The translations under genes were made by a program, and so were the position numbers. The notes below the pieces were generated by a model, which saw only the letters and a program-made list of their open reading frames with translations, was not told the origin of the DNA and did no database searches. Positions 36,758 through 46,360 of a DNA stretch of 64,000 bases are shown here, piece after piece. The stretch's first letter is position 1. Every line of letters begins with the position of its first letter. Source of the DNA: an uncultured Poribacteria bacterium (GTDB lineage: Bacteria; Poribacteria; WGA-4E; WGA-3G); NCBI GenBank assembly GCA_951813545.1, contig OX638352.1, forward strand, positions 1,798,001 through 1,862,000, written 5' to 3'.

Positions 36758-38251
36758 ATGAGTCCTCAATCTAAGACGAAAAGAGAAACAAATTCAAAAG
36801 GTGGCTTCTGCGGTCAGACCCGCAGAGAATTTATCGGCAACATCGCTGGTGGGTTCGCATCGCTTGCGCTGACAGGGCTTCTATCGACTGACGGGTTTCT
36901 CGATTCACAAGCCGTCGCGGCAGACGGCGTGACACCCTATCTTAATCCACTTACACCGAAACCGTCGCACTTCACGCCGAAGGCAAAGCGCGTTATCTTC
37001 CTGTTCATGTATGGCGGTCCAAGCCACGTGGATACCTTCGACTACAAACCGACGCTGTACAAACTCAACGATAAGACCGTTGAAGTCAAAACGAAAGGAC
37101 GTGGCGGCGAGAGATCGCAGGGACGTATCGTCGGTCCGAAGTGGGATTTCAAGCAGCATGGCGAATCGGGACAGTGGGTCTCAGGGCTTTTCCCACATCT
37201 TGCAACCTGTGTTGACGACATCGCTTTTATCAAGTCGATGACTGCAGACTCACCACTGCACGGTTCAGCGATGTTGATGATGAACGCAGGTCGTATACTA
37301 AGCGGTCATCCCTCGCTCGGATCTTGGGTGAATTATGGACTCGGCAGTGAAAACGAAAACCTTCCCGGATATGTTGTGATGCTCGACCGGACAGGCGGTC
37401 CCATCAGCGGCGCGAAAAACTGGAGTAGCGGGTATATGCCCGCCGTTTATCAAGGCACGGTTTTCCGTTCAGAAGGCGCACCGATTCTCAATTTGGAGCC
37501 TACGAACGACATGAGCAGCAGCGAACAGCGCACACTGCTCGACTATCTGCGCCAATTTAATTCGGCTCATCTCTCCAAACGCACCGACAACACTGATCTC
37601 GCAGCTCGGATTTCGAGTTATGAGCTGGCATACAAGATGCAGTCTACCGCACCTGAAGCAGTAGATTTGGAGAGCGAACCAGAACACATCAAAGCACTTT
37701 ACGGGGTTGACGAAAAGGAGACGGAGGAGTTTGGCACGAAATGCCTCTTGGCGAGGCGATTGGTTGAGCGCGGTGTTAGGTTCATTCAACTCTACTCCGG
37801 CGGCGCACATAATGACGACAATTGGGACGCACACGGCGACATTGAGAGAAACCACAACAAGCACGCCAAAGCGACTGATAAACCGATTGCCGGGCTGCTG
37901 AAAGACCTCAAACAGCGCGGACTACTCGACGAAACACTCGTTGTGTGGGGTGGTGAATTTGGTCGTCAGCCAACAGCAGAGTATGCCAAAGGTACGGGGC
38001 GTGACCACAACTCCTACGGCTTCACAATGTGGATGGCAGGCGGTGGGGTCAAAGGTGGCATTAGTGTTGGAGAGACTGATGAACTCGGTAGCGCGGCGGT
38101 CACAGACCCGTTTCATGTCAGACATCTGCACGCAACAATCCTCCATCAACTCGGAATTGATCCGAATCGACTCACTTACTTCCACAGCGGATTGGATCAG
38201 AAACTTGTCGGAGTGGAAGGTGCAGAACCGATTTGGCAGGTTATGGGTTGA
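36758..38251 (+). CDS. DUF1501 sulfatase-like protein with Tat signal
   Basis: A 497-residue protein exported by the Tat path: the twin-arginine motif TRREFIG at residues 21-27 is followed by a hydrophobic stretch and an Ala-x-Ala-type site near 53. The mature part has the alkaline-phosphatase-fold motifs FLFMYGGPSHVDTFDYKP and WGGEFGRQPTAEY, and GRDHNSYGFTMWMAGGG. DUF1501 proteins nearly always sit beside DUF1553 genes, as here, and the pair is thought to work on extracellular polymers. GGAGAT precedes the ATG. The stop lies 13 bp from the convergent stop of the permease array. Confidence 0.9.
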   Translation: MSPQSKTKRETNSKGGFCGQTRREFIGNIAGGFASLALTGLLSTDGFLDSQAVAADGVTPYLNPLTPKPSHFTPKAKRVIFLFMYGGPSHVDTFDYKPTLYKLNDKTVEVKTKGRGGERSQGRIVGPKWDFKQHGESGQWVSGLFPHLATCVDDIAFIKSMTADSPLHGSAMLMMNAGRILSGHPSLGSWVNYGLGSENENLPGYVVMLDRTGGPISGAKNWSSGYMPAVYQGTVFRSEGAPILNLEPTNDMSSSEQRTLLDYLRQFNSAHLSKRTDNTDLAARISSYELAYKMQSTAPEAVDLESEPEHIKALYGVDEKETEEFGTKCLLARRLVERGVRFIQLYSGGAHNDDNWDAHGDIERNHNKHAKATDKPIAGLLKDLKQRGLLDETLVVWGGEFGRQPTAEYAKGTGRDHNSYGFTMWMAGGGVKGGISVGETDELGSAAVTDPFHVRHLHATILHQLGIDPNRLTYFHSGLDQKLVGVEGAEPIWQVMG

Positions 38252-38264
38252 TCGTTGTAACCCT

Positions 38265-39665
38265 CTAAATCTCAAGCTGGACAAAGGCGAGATACGCACC
38301 TGACGCAAGGACTGTCAGAAACAGCACTAATAGCAATAAATCCGCCGCTGCGGTGTTGAAATCACGGTTGAGGCTGAGCGTGTCTTTAAATTTGGGAATC
38401 GCCTCTGGACTGACAGGTTTCTGCGACATGCCTTCGCGAATCCCAACAACATGGAGACTTGCTGGATCTGCCCTATCCGTATCAACAACGAATTCACGGT
38501 ATTCACGGGCATAACGCTGAACGTTCTCAATAAATTGCAGATGCCGTTCAAACCCCGTCCCAGCAAAAGATTCAAAGAGCCGTTGGACGATCGCTGTGGG
38601 TGAGATACGGGTTATCGCACGCGCCCGTTTTCCTTGCGCAATCTGCTGCTTCAAATATGCTTCGTTGAAACGTTCATATTCCTCTGCTTCTGTGGTAACA
38701 TACTCCCCAAGTACATGCACTGACGGCGTAGCCTGGGAGTCTCCGTATTTATTCCGATATGCTGCGCGTGCCTCATCTGCGAGTTGCATACGCTGTGTCC
38801 AAAATTCCATGTACGCGATCGGGACCGCCGTGCAACTGCCGATAGATGCCAACGTATTCGGTATAAATATCACAAAACTGACCCAGATTAACAACAGCAC
38901 GACGAGACTTACACCACTCTCTCGTACCGCTGCGGAGATCAGAAGTCCCAAGGCAATGAAGAGACAGGTATAGAGGATAATAATACCGTACAAGATGCCT
39001 AAACGTCCCCACGCCTCGGCATTGAGTTGTACTGCGTCTGAGCTAGAGATAAGGAGTAGGTTCATCAACACTGCAACCGCGAACGGAATATTGATGCTGA
39101 TGAATGCCCCTAAAAACTTGCCGACCAAGACAATGTGCCGCGGGATAGGGTTTGCCAATGTCAACCGCAATGTCCCGCGTTCCAGTTCGCCGGAAATCGA
39201 GTCGAAAGTGAACAGGAGCGCGACAAAACTCAGCACATAACCGATGATAAACGCCCAATCCAGCGTTGTGAAATCGGGACGGATATTGCGGAGATTTGGT
39301 GTTTCTTGTGGGTAAAACAGCCGCCAGACAGGGGGCATGTTAGCGATGCGTTGACCGTAGTTCGCGCCGCTAGCGCGTGTGGGTAGGAACGCCTCATCGC
39401 CTTCTGCACAGAAGCGGAGGGGTGAGGGGCTTTTGTGAAGATCCCCAGGTCCCCCTGTCGCAAGGCTATATAAGTTGGTGCTACGCGATTCTAACGTCTT
39501 TACAGCATCGGCAGCGGCGTTATGATACGCCTGTGTTCGTTTTGGATGTTCGCGCAGATATAGGACCGCATTGGTCAGCATCAATGCCAATAGCAGCACT
39601 GTTGCCAATGCGAACCGGAGGCTATTCAGATTGTCGTAGAGTTCACGCTTTGCGATATGCCACAT
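38265..39665 (-). CDS. ABC-2 permease type A, unit 1 (last gene of the array)
   Basis: A 466-residue permease with the MWHIAKRELYDNLNSLRFAL start and six helices in the type A layout. The coupling segment reads GELERGTLRLTLANPIPRH. The external loop after TM1 (residues 37-135) differs from its paralogs, while the stretch near 350-430 (FAGTGFERHLQFIENVQRYAREY) is almost identical. It ends LEI, not VEV, so it lacks the embedded GAGGTG and nothing is translated after it. Heptamer repeats reach to within 10 bp of its ATG, and no Shine-Dalgarno sequence is visible. It is separated from its type B partner by 632 bp that hold another gene. Confidence 0.85.
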   Translation of the reverse strand: MWHIAKRELYDNLNSLRFALATVLLLALMLTNAVLYLREHPKRTQAYHNAAADAVKTLESRSTNLYSLATGGPGDLHKSPSPLRFCAEGDEAFLPTRASGANYGQRIANMPPVWRLFYPQETPNLRNIRPDFTTLDWAFIIGYVLSFVALLFTFDSISGELERGTLRLTLANPIPRHIVLVGKFLGAFISINIPFAVAVLMNLLLISSSDAVQLNAEAWGRLGILYGIIILYTCLFIALGLLISAAVRESGVSLVVLLLIWVSFVIFIPNTLASIGSCTAVPIAYMEFWTQRMQLADEARAAYRNKYGDSQATPSVHVLGEYVTTEAEEYERFNEAYLKQQIAQGKRARAITRISPTAIVQRLFESFAGTGFERHLQFIENVQRYAREYREFVVDTDRADPASLHVVGIREGMSQKPVSPEAIPKFKDTLSLNRDFNTAAADLLLLVLFLTVLASGAYLAFVQLEI

Positions 39666-39672
39666 AAGTATT

Positions 39673-39735
39673 CAGTCACCAGTTACCAGTTACCAGTTAC
39701 CAGTTACCAGTTACCAGTTACCAGTAATCAGTTAG
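39673..39735. repeat. Heptamer tandem repeat, CAGTTAC x9
   Basis: Nine 7-bp units run from 39673 to 39735; six are exact CAGTTAC, the first is CAGTCAC and the last two are CAGTAAT and CAGTTAG. It is the most regular form of the repeat family seen in the B-A gaps of the permease array, and it overlaps the 3' end of the four-helix-bundle gene. Confidence 0.9.
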
Positions 39736-40087
39736 TAGTTTTCAGCCTCCGCAGTAAAGAGGTTAGCATCTTCCTCACCTCAATTATTGTGTCCATTAAC
39801 CCAGCAAACAGATCTGTATCAAGGTACTTAAGATCGCGAGCAAGGAGAATGAGATATTCTGTTTCATTCGCTGAACCCATTGCTATATGAAGAAAACGCG
39901 CAAAGTCAGCAGAGCTGCTCCTGCCACAACCTTCAGCGATATTTGTTGGAATCGATGCACACGCACGACGGATTTGGTTTGTCAGCCCATACATCTCTTC
40001 GCGAGGAAATCGAGATGTCAACTCATACATCCTCAAAGTTAAATCATGAGATTTTTGCCAAACTTGCAACTTCTTAAAATCCTGCAT
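39728..40087 (-). CDS. Four-helix bundle protein (23S rRNA intervening-sequence family)
   Basis: A 119-residue protein of the S23/IVP family: FKKLQVWQKSHDLTLRMYELT at the start, FPREEMYGLTNQIRRACASIPTNIAEG in the middle and ETEYLILLARDL later are the family blocks. Members form pentamers of four-helix bundles; they occur inside rRNA intervening sequences and as scattered single genes, with unknown role. AGGAG is 6 nt before the ATG. It sits alone in the junction between permease B and permease A of unit 1, where the other units have only short repeats, so it looks inserted. Confidence 0.9.
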   Translation of the reverse strand: MQDFKKLQVWQKSHDLTLRMYELTSRFPREEMYGLTNQIRRACASIPTNIAEGCGRSSSADFARFLHIAMGSANETEYLILLARDLKYLDTDLFAGLMDTIIEVRKMLTSLLRRLKTTN

Positions 40088-40130
40088 ATTTTCTCCTATG
40101 GTAACGTGAATTTGATATAAAGTTGGATTA

Positions 40131-40189
40131 TGTAGCGTTCACTGTTAATTTTGTGCTGTATACCCCAAAAACTAACAGTTTATGCTACA
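40131..40189. repeat. Imperfect inverted repeat upstream of the four-helix-bundle gene
   Basis: TGTAGCGTTCACTGTTA (40131-40147) faces TAACAGTTTATGCTACA (40173-40189); 13 of 17 bases pair. It may be a small palindromic element in the same junction. Confidence 0.5.
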
Positions 40190-40297
40190 ATTCACGGATA
40201 CCCTGTGATGCGGAAATAGAACCAGCAACACATCCGAAATGATTAATCAAACTGGCGTTGAGGAGTATTAACTGAAAACTGGAAACTGGAAACTACT

Positions 40298-41791
40298 TCA
40301 CACTTCGCTTCTCATAAAAATAAGAACGATCCCCATAAATAAGGCGAGGTTGGCTATAAGTAGGAGAAACAGATCTGGTAATGCCCGTTTTGCATTCGTC
40401 CTGACATCACTTCTCTGAAAAGTAAACGCTGGGAGTGTACGCCAGTCTACGGCACCTTTATCAGCGACAAACCATTCTCGCGACGAAAACGCGTCTTTTG
40501 CATAGAGATAGTCAATTGTGATTTTCCGGTAACGTCGCGCTGCCTCAAAAAAATCTCTAAGTCCTGAAAGGTTTGTTCCTGCCCATGCCTGCGTCGCAGC
40601 ATCATAGATACCTACAGGTGAGAGTTTCAACAATATCCTATCCGTTGTGGCTTGTTGAACGTAAATTTCATCAAGTGCCTGCTTACGGACGCGCCACGCT
40701 TTTTCTACTGTTCGGGTAGCCAACGGTTCAACGAAATTGTAATACCGCTTAGCGACCGGGACGTACTTCTCAAAGTCCGGACGTATCTCTGAAAGAACAC
40801 TCATGTTTTCAATATAAGTCGTCAGGGTTACTGGATTCACATCCGCTTGGTGATAAAACCCCAACGCCTTGCTGAACTCCGACATCTCGCCAGCGATTCC
40901 CTCGTTTTCAAGGAACTTTTGACGTTCCCTTTCATATTCATCTATAATTTGTTGTATCTGGTTGTGAGCAGTTTTCACACGCGCTTGAATGTCGCCGCCT
41001 GGGTTAACGGTCACTCGAATCAAATTCGGATACACGAGTATCAGAAACCCCCATACAAACATCGCGAGCATCAGGGCCGTGCCGGTCCTACGCGTCGCTA
41101 CGGAAATCAGCAACCCAATGAGGTAGAACAGGGATAAATACGCAAACGATGTCAGCACAATCCCGGCGATGCGAAAAAAATCAGCAGTTGACAACGGAAT
41201 CGAACGCGTTAAGAACAATAGGGCAAAAAGCAGACTCAATATCAGCGGAACCAACAGACACGCCATTGCACTGATATATTTCGCAAGTAAAATCTGCCCG
41301 CGTCCGATAGGCTGTGCGAGAACGAGACGCAGCGTGCCGCGTTCACGTTCTCCCGCAATCGCGTCGTAAGCGAATATCAACCCCATTAAACTCAAGATGA
41401 CTTCAAAGACAAAGACAATATCTATTGAAGAGAAGAACGCTATAAATGGGTTGTCCGTGCCGTGCATTTGGGCATCCCATAGCGTCGGCATAAATCCGTG
41501 ATAGATACCGATGAGGTTTCCCAAGCGTTTATCTAACCCGACATTAAAGATGCTCAACGGATTCGGGGCACGGTCAACGATCACGTACGCAGTAGAATAG
41601 GTCTTGGAATTGTGTAAATCCTGATGATGCATTTTGACGGCATCATTGTAACTCTCCAAACGTTGTTCGTAATCTTGGACAAGCACTACTGTGTTTACAA
41701 CAACGAGCAACAGCGTGATAAGTGCTACCGCTGCGAAACGAAAGGTCATTAGATTGTCAAGCAGTTCCCTACCGATCAATGTTTTAAGCAT
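40298..41791 (-). CDS. ABC-2 permease type B, unit 1
   Basis: A 497-residue permease starting LKTLIGRELLDNLMTFRFAA. Its six helices follow the type B layout, with GERERGTLRLVLAQPIGRG as coupling segment. The C-terminal external region VGIYDAATQAWAGTNLSG and the final MRSEV are as in the other B proteins. The stretch at about residues 280-345 is unlike them. Its ATG is 6 bp after the stop of permease A of unit 2, with GAGGTG supplied by the last codons of that gene. This implies translational coupling across the unit border. Confidence 0.87.
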   Translation of the reverse strand: MLKTLIGRELLDNLMTFRFAAVALITLLLVVVNTVVLVQDYEQRLESYNDAVKMHHQDLHNSKTYSTAYVIVDRAPNPLSIFNVGLDKRLGNLIGIYHGFMPTLWDAQMHGTDNPFIAFFSSIDIVFVFEVILSLMGLIFAYDAIAGERERGTLRLVLAQPIGRGQILLAKYISAMACLLVPLILSLLFALLFLTRSIPLSTADFFRIAGIVLTSFAYLSLFYLIGLLISVATRRTGTALMLAMFVWGFLILVYPNLIRVTVNPGGDIQARVKTAHNQIQQIIDEYERERQKFLENEGIAGEMSEFSKALGFYHQADVNPVTLTTYIENMSVLSEIRPDFEKYVPVAKRYYNFVEPLATRTVEKAWRVRKQALDEIYVQQATTDRILLKLSPVGIYDAATQAWAGTNLSGLRDFFEAARRYRKITIDYLYAKDAFSSREWFVADKGAVDWRTLPAFTFQRSDVRTNAKRALPDLFLLLIANLALFMGIVLIFMRSEV

Positions 41792-41797
41792 TTTGTA

Positions 41798-43195
41798 TCA
41801 CACCTCAACGCGCACAAACGCCAGATACGCACCCGACAACAGCACTACAACAAACAGCGTCAATAACAGTAGATCCATCGCCGCTACGTTGAAATCTTTA
41901 CTCAGGCTCAGCGTGTCTTCAAATATCGGAATCGCTTCCGGCGAGACTTCTTTCTTCGACATACCGTCACGGACACCGATAATATGTGGACTCTCTGGAT
42001 CTGCCCGTTCAGTGTCGGCGATAAATTCGTGATATTCGCGAGCGTAAAGTTGAACGTTCTCTACGAATTGTAGATGTCGTGCCAACCCAGTTCCAGCGAA
42101 AACCTCAAGGAGATGTTGAGCGATTGCTACAGGTGAAATACGGGTTATTGTGCGCGCTTGGCTCACCTGAGAGATTCGTTCGCTTAAATATTCTTGACGT
42201 AATCGCCCATCTTGCGTTGCATCTTCGGTGACGTATTCACCTGATATTACCATTTTTTTCGACGGGTCATCTGTTGCGCTGAGCTGCGGGTAATAAACCT
42301 CCAGAATTGCACGACGCGTTTGCCTTCTATCTTCCTGAAATGCATCGTAACTTCTCGCCGGTGAGAAGTCGCTGGCAATTGAGGCGAGCGTGTTCGGCAT
42401 AAAAACCACGAAACTCACCCAGATGAGCAGAAGTATCACCAGACTCACCGCGCTTTGTCGCACACGGGCAGAGACCAAGAGCCCTAACGCCAGAAAGAGG
42501 GATAAGTAAAGCATCGCGATACCGACGATGATACCCAAACGTCCCCATTCACTGGCATCGAGATGGACGGCACTTGATGTGGAAATCACTAAGAGATTCA
42601 TCAACACTGCAATGACAAAGGGGATATTAACGCTGATGAACGCCCCTAAAAATTTGCCGATGAGTACGGTATGCCGTGGGATTGGGTTCGCCAACATCAA
42701 TCGTAACGTGCCGTGCTCACGTTCACCAGATATAGCGTCAAACGTAAAAAGGAGCGCGATCAAACTCAAGACGTAACTAATCACAAATGCCCAATCTATC
42801 TTGGTCGCGTCGGGATCAATGTTTTTCAGATTAGGTGTGGCAGATGGATAGGTCATCCGCCAGAAGCTTTTTAGGTCTCCACCCCTAAAATGGCTTGCTG
42901 CGTGGGTAAAGGCGGGCAATAAACCATCACCACCATCGGCGGAGAAATGGAGCGGTGAAGGTTTCTTGTAAAGTTTCTCAGGTCCCTTTTGCGCCAAGTC
43001 ATACAAATCCGTGCGAGATGTTAACGTATTCAGAGATTCCATCGCAGCATCACGATATTTCTGCATCCGCACCGGGTGTTCTCGGAGATGGACGACTGCA
43101 TTGGTCAGCATTAACGCCAGCAGCAACACAGTTGCCAGTGCAAACCGAAGACTATTCAGATTATCGTAGAGTTCACGTTTCGCAATATGCCACAT
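41798..43195 (-). CDS. ABC-2 permease type A, unit 2
   Basis: A 465-residue type A permease with GEREHGTLRLMLANPIPRH as coupling segment. It ends VRVEV; the last two codons GAG-GTG serve as ribosome binding site for permease B of unit 1. The loop after TM1 (residues 60-130) holds a family-specific segment with HFSADGGDGLLP. The second external loop includes FAGTGLARHLQFVENVQLY. The ATG is preceded by the CAG-type repeat and not by a Shine-Dalgarno sequence. Confidence 0.87.
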   Translation of the reverse strand: MWHIAKRELYDNLNSLRFALATVLLLALMLTNAVVHLREHPVRMQKYRDAAMESLNTLTSRTDLYDLAQKGPEKLYKKPSPLHFSADGGDGLLPAFTHAASHFRGGDLKSFWRMTYPSATPNLKNIDPDATKIDWAFVISYVLSLIALLFTFDAISGEREHGTLRLMLANPIPRHTVLIGKFLGAFISVNIPFVIAVLMNLLVISTSSAVHLDASEWGRLGIIVGIAMLYLSLFLALGLLVSARVRQSAVSLVILLLIWVSFVVFMPNTLASIASDFSPARSYDAFQEDRRQTRRAILEVYYPQLSATDDPSKKMVISGEYVTEDATQDGRLRQEYLSERISQVSQARTITRISPVAIAQHLLEVFAGTGLARHLQFVENVQLYAREYHEFIADTERADPESPHIIGVRDGMSKKEVSPEAIPIFEDTLSLSKDFNVAAMDLLLLTLFVVVLLSGAYLAFVRVEV

Positions 43196-43199
43196 AAGT

Positions 43200-43305
43200 A
43201 GTCAGTTGCCAGTTTCCAGTTTCCAGTTTCCAGAGAAGAGGGTTTTTATGAACCATTTCCTTCTTCTCTTAACTGTCCACTGGTTACTGGCCACTGGAAA
43301 CTCCT
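43200..43305. repeat. B-A junction repeat element, unit 2
   Basis: CAGTTTCCAGTTTCCAG-type words at 43208-43232 face ACTGGTTACTGGCCACTGG at 43279-43297. Between them is an AGAAGAGGG to CTTCTTCTCTT pair. The whole can fold as one long imperfect hairpin. It is nearly the same as the element at 46247. Confidence 0.8.
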
Positions 43306-44811
43306 TTACACTTCACTCTTGATGAAAATTAGAAATATAATCATAAAGAGAAGGAGATTTACTGTTAATAGCAAGAGCAGATCCGGCAATGCTCGCTTCG
43401 CATTTGTCTCAATACCACTTCTTTTAAAGGAAAACGCGGGGAGTGTGCTCCAGTCCACTGCACCCTCGTCTGCAGCGAACCATTTTCGGGAAGCAAAGGC
43501 GTTTTTACTGTCCAAATAGTCGATGACTGTTTGTCGGTATTGCCGAACGGCGTTGAAAAAATCTCGGACACCTTTTAAATCAGTGCCAGCCCACGCTTGT
43601 GTCGCTGCATCGTACATGCCGACAGGGGAAAGTTTCAACAGTGTTCTCTTCATGTTTGACTTCCGAACGAGCGTGTCTTCCAGTGCCTGCTTTCGGAGAA
43701 GCCATGCCCGCTCTGCCGTTTTGATAGTTGACGGTATGAGAAATCGGAAATAATTCTGTGCATGCGGGACTTCTCGTTCAAATTTTTCATCAAGCTCTCC
43801 AAAGGTCATCATACTATAATAAAAATAGAGGAGTGTCAACGGATCTTCAGGAAAATGTTCATAGAAAAACCCCATCCCGTTGATGTTAAAGGTCGGATCC
43901 TCCCCGGGAAAGTCGTCAGTAGCAAGGTATTGCTTCCGTTCCCTGTCGAATTCATCCCAAACCTGTTTTATCTGATTAAACGTAGAAACTGCTTTCGCTT
44001 GTGGAATGTCTGATGAGCGAATAGCTGCAAGGATTAGGTTTGGATACACCAACACCAAAGCCCCCCAAACAAACATCGCGAGCATCAATGCGGTGCCCGT
44101 TCTTTGTGTCACCGCTGAGATGAGCAGTCCGATAAGGTAAAACACCGATAGATAGGCGATTGACGTTAAAACGATTCCGCCGATACGCAGGAAATCATCA
44201 GCCTCCAGAGAGATAGAGGTAGTTGTCGTCAACAAAATCAATGCGAAGAGCAGACTTAACAACAACGGCACGAGTAGGCAGAGCATTGCGCTGATATATT
44301 TGGCAAGCAAGATGTGTCCGCGACGGATCGGATGCGTCAGTACCAACCGCAATGTTCCCTGCTCACGTTCGCCTGCGAGTGCATCATACGCGAATAGCAA
44401 CGCCATCAGACTCAAAACCACCTCAAAGATAAAGACAATGTCAATTGAAGACAAGATGTTGAGATATGGATTATCTGAAGCGTTCATGCGGGCTTCCCAG
44501 AGCGTGGGAACATAATTATGTGAAATCCAAATCTCATTTCCGAGCCGTTTGTCTAATCCGACATTGAAGATACTCAACGGATTGGGTGGTCGATCAACCT
44601 CGACTTCGCCTGCTGAATAGGTTTGCTTCTCTCGTATTTCCTGATGATGTGTTTTGACAGAAGCGTTGTAACTTTCCAATCGCTGTTCGTAATCTTTGAT
44701 GAGAACAACAGTATTCGCAACGACAAGCAGCAATGTAATAAAGAGTGCCGCCGCGAATCGAAACGTCATTAGATTATTGAGCAGTTCCCTGCCTATGAGT
44801 GTCGTTATCAT
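43306..44811 (-). CDS. ABC-2 permease type B, unit 2
   Basis: A 501-residue type B permease. Helix positions and motifs are as in unit 5: YDALAGEREQGTLRLVLTHP, then FVWGALVLVYPNL at TM5 and VGMYDAATQAWAGTDLKG in the second external loop. The most distinct part is residues 280-345 (DFPGEDPTFNINGMGFFYE). The ATG follows the TAA of permease A of unit 3 by 6 bp, with GAGGTG in the end of that gene. It ends IKSEV. Confidence 0.87.
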   Translation of the reverse strand: MITTLIGRELLNNLMTFRFAAALFITLLLVVANTVVLIKDYEQRLESYNASVKTHHQEIREKQTYSAGEVEVDRPPNPLSIFNVGLDKRLGNEIWISHNYVPTLWEARMNASDNPYLNILSSIDIVFIFEVVLSLMALLFAYDALAGEREQGTLRLVLTHPIRRGHILLAKYISAMLCLLVPLLLSLLFALILLTTTTSISLEADDFLRIGGIVLTSIAYLSVFYLIGLLISAVTQRTGTALMLAMFVWGALVLVYPNLILAAIRSSDIPQAKAVSTFNQIKQVWDEFDRERKQYLATDDFPGEDPTFNINGMGFFYEHFPEDPLTLLYFYYSMMTFGELDEKFEREVPHAQNYFRFLIPSTIKTAERAWLLRKQALEDTLVRKSNMKRTLLKLSPVGMYDAATQAWAGTDLKGVRDFFNAVRQYRQTVIDYLDSKNAFASRKWFAADEGAVDWSTLPAFSFKRSGIETNAKRALPDLLLLLTVNLLLFMIIFLIFIKSEV

Positions 44812-44817
44812 TTCGTA

Positions 44818-46242
44818 TTACACCTCAACGCGCACGAACGCGAGATATGCCCCCGATAGAAGCACTAAGACGAATAACGTTAGCAGTAACAATTCCATTG
44901 CTGTAGTATTGAAGTCCTTACTCAGATTAAGCGTATCTTCAAATTTCGGAACTGCCGCAGGGTTGACAAGTTTCTTGGACATGCCTTCACGAACGCCTAA
45001 AATATGAAGACTTTCTGGATCGGCTCTATCGGTGTCAGCAACGAATTCCCGCAATTGACGGGTATAACGTTGTACGTTCTCCGCAAATTGCAAATGCCGC
45101 TCAAATCCGGTTCCAGCAAACGATTCAATCAGGTGCTGCAGAAGTGTAGCGGGTGAGATGCTGGTGATAGCGCGCGCTCGGTGCACCTGAGAAGTCCGGT
45201 ACTTTAATTGTTCTTCCTGCCAGCGTTCCTCTCTTTCAGCGTTTTCGGTGTAAAACTCGCTTTTCGCCCTTAACTTGCTGTCGTCCAATTCACTGGACCA
45301 AAGCCCTTCCTTATATTTATCCCATAAGTCCTCTTTAATTGGGTTCCGCTGCTTCCAAAATTCATCGAAGGACATCGCAGGTGAGAAACTACTTGCGATT
45401 GAAGCGAGGGTACTGGGCATAAAAACGACAAGGGTTACCCACATCAACAGCAGTATCATCAGACTCACAGCACTCTGTTGCACACGCGCCGAGACTAACA
45501 GCCCTAACGCCACAAACAGACTCGTGTACAAAAGCGCGAGAGCGAAAATGATACCTAAGCGTCCCCATGCCTCTGTCGTCAGGTAAACGGTATCTGCAGT
45601 AGAAATCAATAAGAGGTTCACCAATACAGCAAGTGCAAACGGGATACTAATACTGAGCAATGCGCCTAAGAACTTGCCGATAAGGACAGTGTGTCGCGGA
45701 ATTGAATTGGCTAACATCAATCGGAGTGTGCCTTGCTCGCGTTCACCGGAGAAGGCATCAAAGGTGAACCAGAGGGCTATCAAACTCAAGATGGAACCGA
45801 TGATGAATGCCCAATCCACTTGTGAAACGTTCGGTCCAACGTCCTTATTATGGAGGTTGGCATCTGGATAGGACAGGCTCCAGATACCTTCGAGTAGCCG
45901 GTTGCCTTCTGAATCGGTCATAAACACAGGGGGTTCGTCCACTTCAACAGCATCAGGTAAAAGGAATTCACCGCCGTTTGCACAGAAGTGAAGCGGAGAC
46001 GGCTTTTTGTAGAAGTTTCCCGGTCCGTATTGTGCCAGTGTATAGAGGCTGTCGTTGGCGCGATCCGTTAAGTGATTCAAAGATTCGGTGACAGCGTCCT
46101 GATACCTCTGTACCCGTTTTGGATGCTCGCGGAGATGTTTAACGGCATTGGTTACCATCAGTGCCAGCAATAAAACGGTTGTTAGGGCGAATCGGAGGCT
46201 ATTGAGATTATCGTAGATTTCACGTTTTGTAATATGCCACAT
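44818..46242 (-). CDS. ABC-2 permease type A, unit 3
   Basis: At 474 residues this is the longest type A protein. The extra residues are in the loop after TM1 (VDEPPVFMTDSEGNRLLEG). The start MWHITKREIYDNLNSLRFAL and coupling motif GEREQGTLRLMLANSIPRH are conserved. The second loop has FAGTGFERHLQFAENVQRY. It ends VRVEV with the embedded GAGGTG for the next permease B. Repeat DNA comes to within about 10 bp of its ATG. Confidence 0.87.
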   Translation of the reverse strand: MWHITKREIYDNLNSLRFALTTVLLLALMVTNAVKHLREHPKRVQRYQDAVTESLNHLTDRANDSLYTLAQYGPGNFYKKPSPLHFCANGGEFLLPDAVEVDEPPVFMTDSEGNRLLEGIWSLSYPDANLHNKDVGPNVSQVDWAFIIGSILSLIALWFTFDAFSGEREQGTLRLMLANSIPRHTVLIGKFLGALLSISIPFALAVLVNLLLISTADTVYLTTEAWGRLGIIFALALLYTSLFVALGLLVSARVQQSAVSLMILLLMWVTLVVFMPSTLASIASSFSPAMSFDEFWKQRNPIKEDLWDKYKEGLWSSELDDSKLRAKSEFYTENAEREERWQEEQLKYRTSQVHRARAITSISPATLLQHLIESFAGTGFERHLQFAENVQRYTRQLREFVADTDRADPESLHILGVREGMSKKLVNPAAVPKFEDTLNLSKDFNTTAMELLLLTLFVLVLLSGAYLAFVRVEV

Positions 46243-46246
46243 AAGT

Positions 46247-46357
46247 AGTCAGTTGCCAGTTTCCAGTTGCCAGTTACCAGTTTCCAGTTGCCAGAGAAGA
46301 GGGTTTTTATGAACCATTTCCTTCTTCTCTTAACTGGCCACTGGTACACTGGAAACT
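46247..46357. repeat. B-A junction repeat element, unit 3
   Basis: CAGTTGCCAGTTTCCAG-type words at 46250-46294 face CTGGCCACTGGTACACTGG at 46335-46353 around the same AGAAGAGGG to CTTCTTCTCTT centre as in unit 2. The near identity to the unit 2 element suggests that it was copied with the permease genes. Confidence 0.8.
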
Positions 46358-46360
46358 ACT

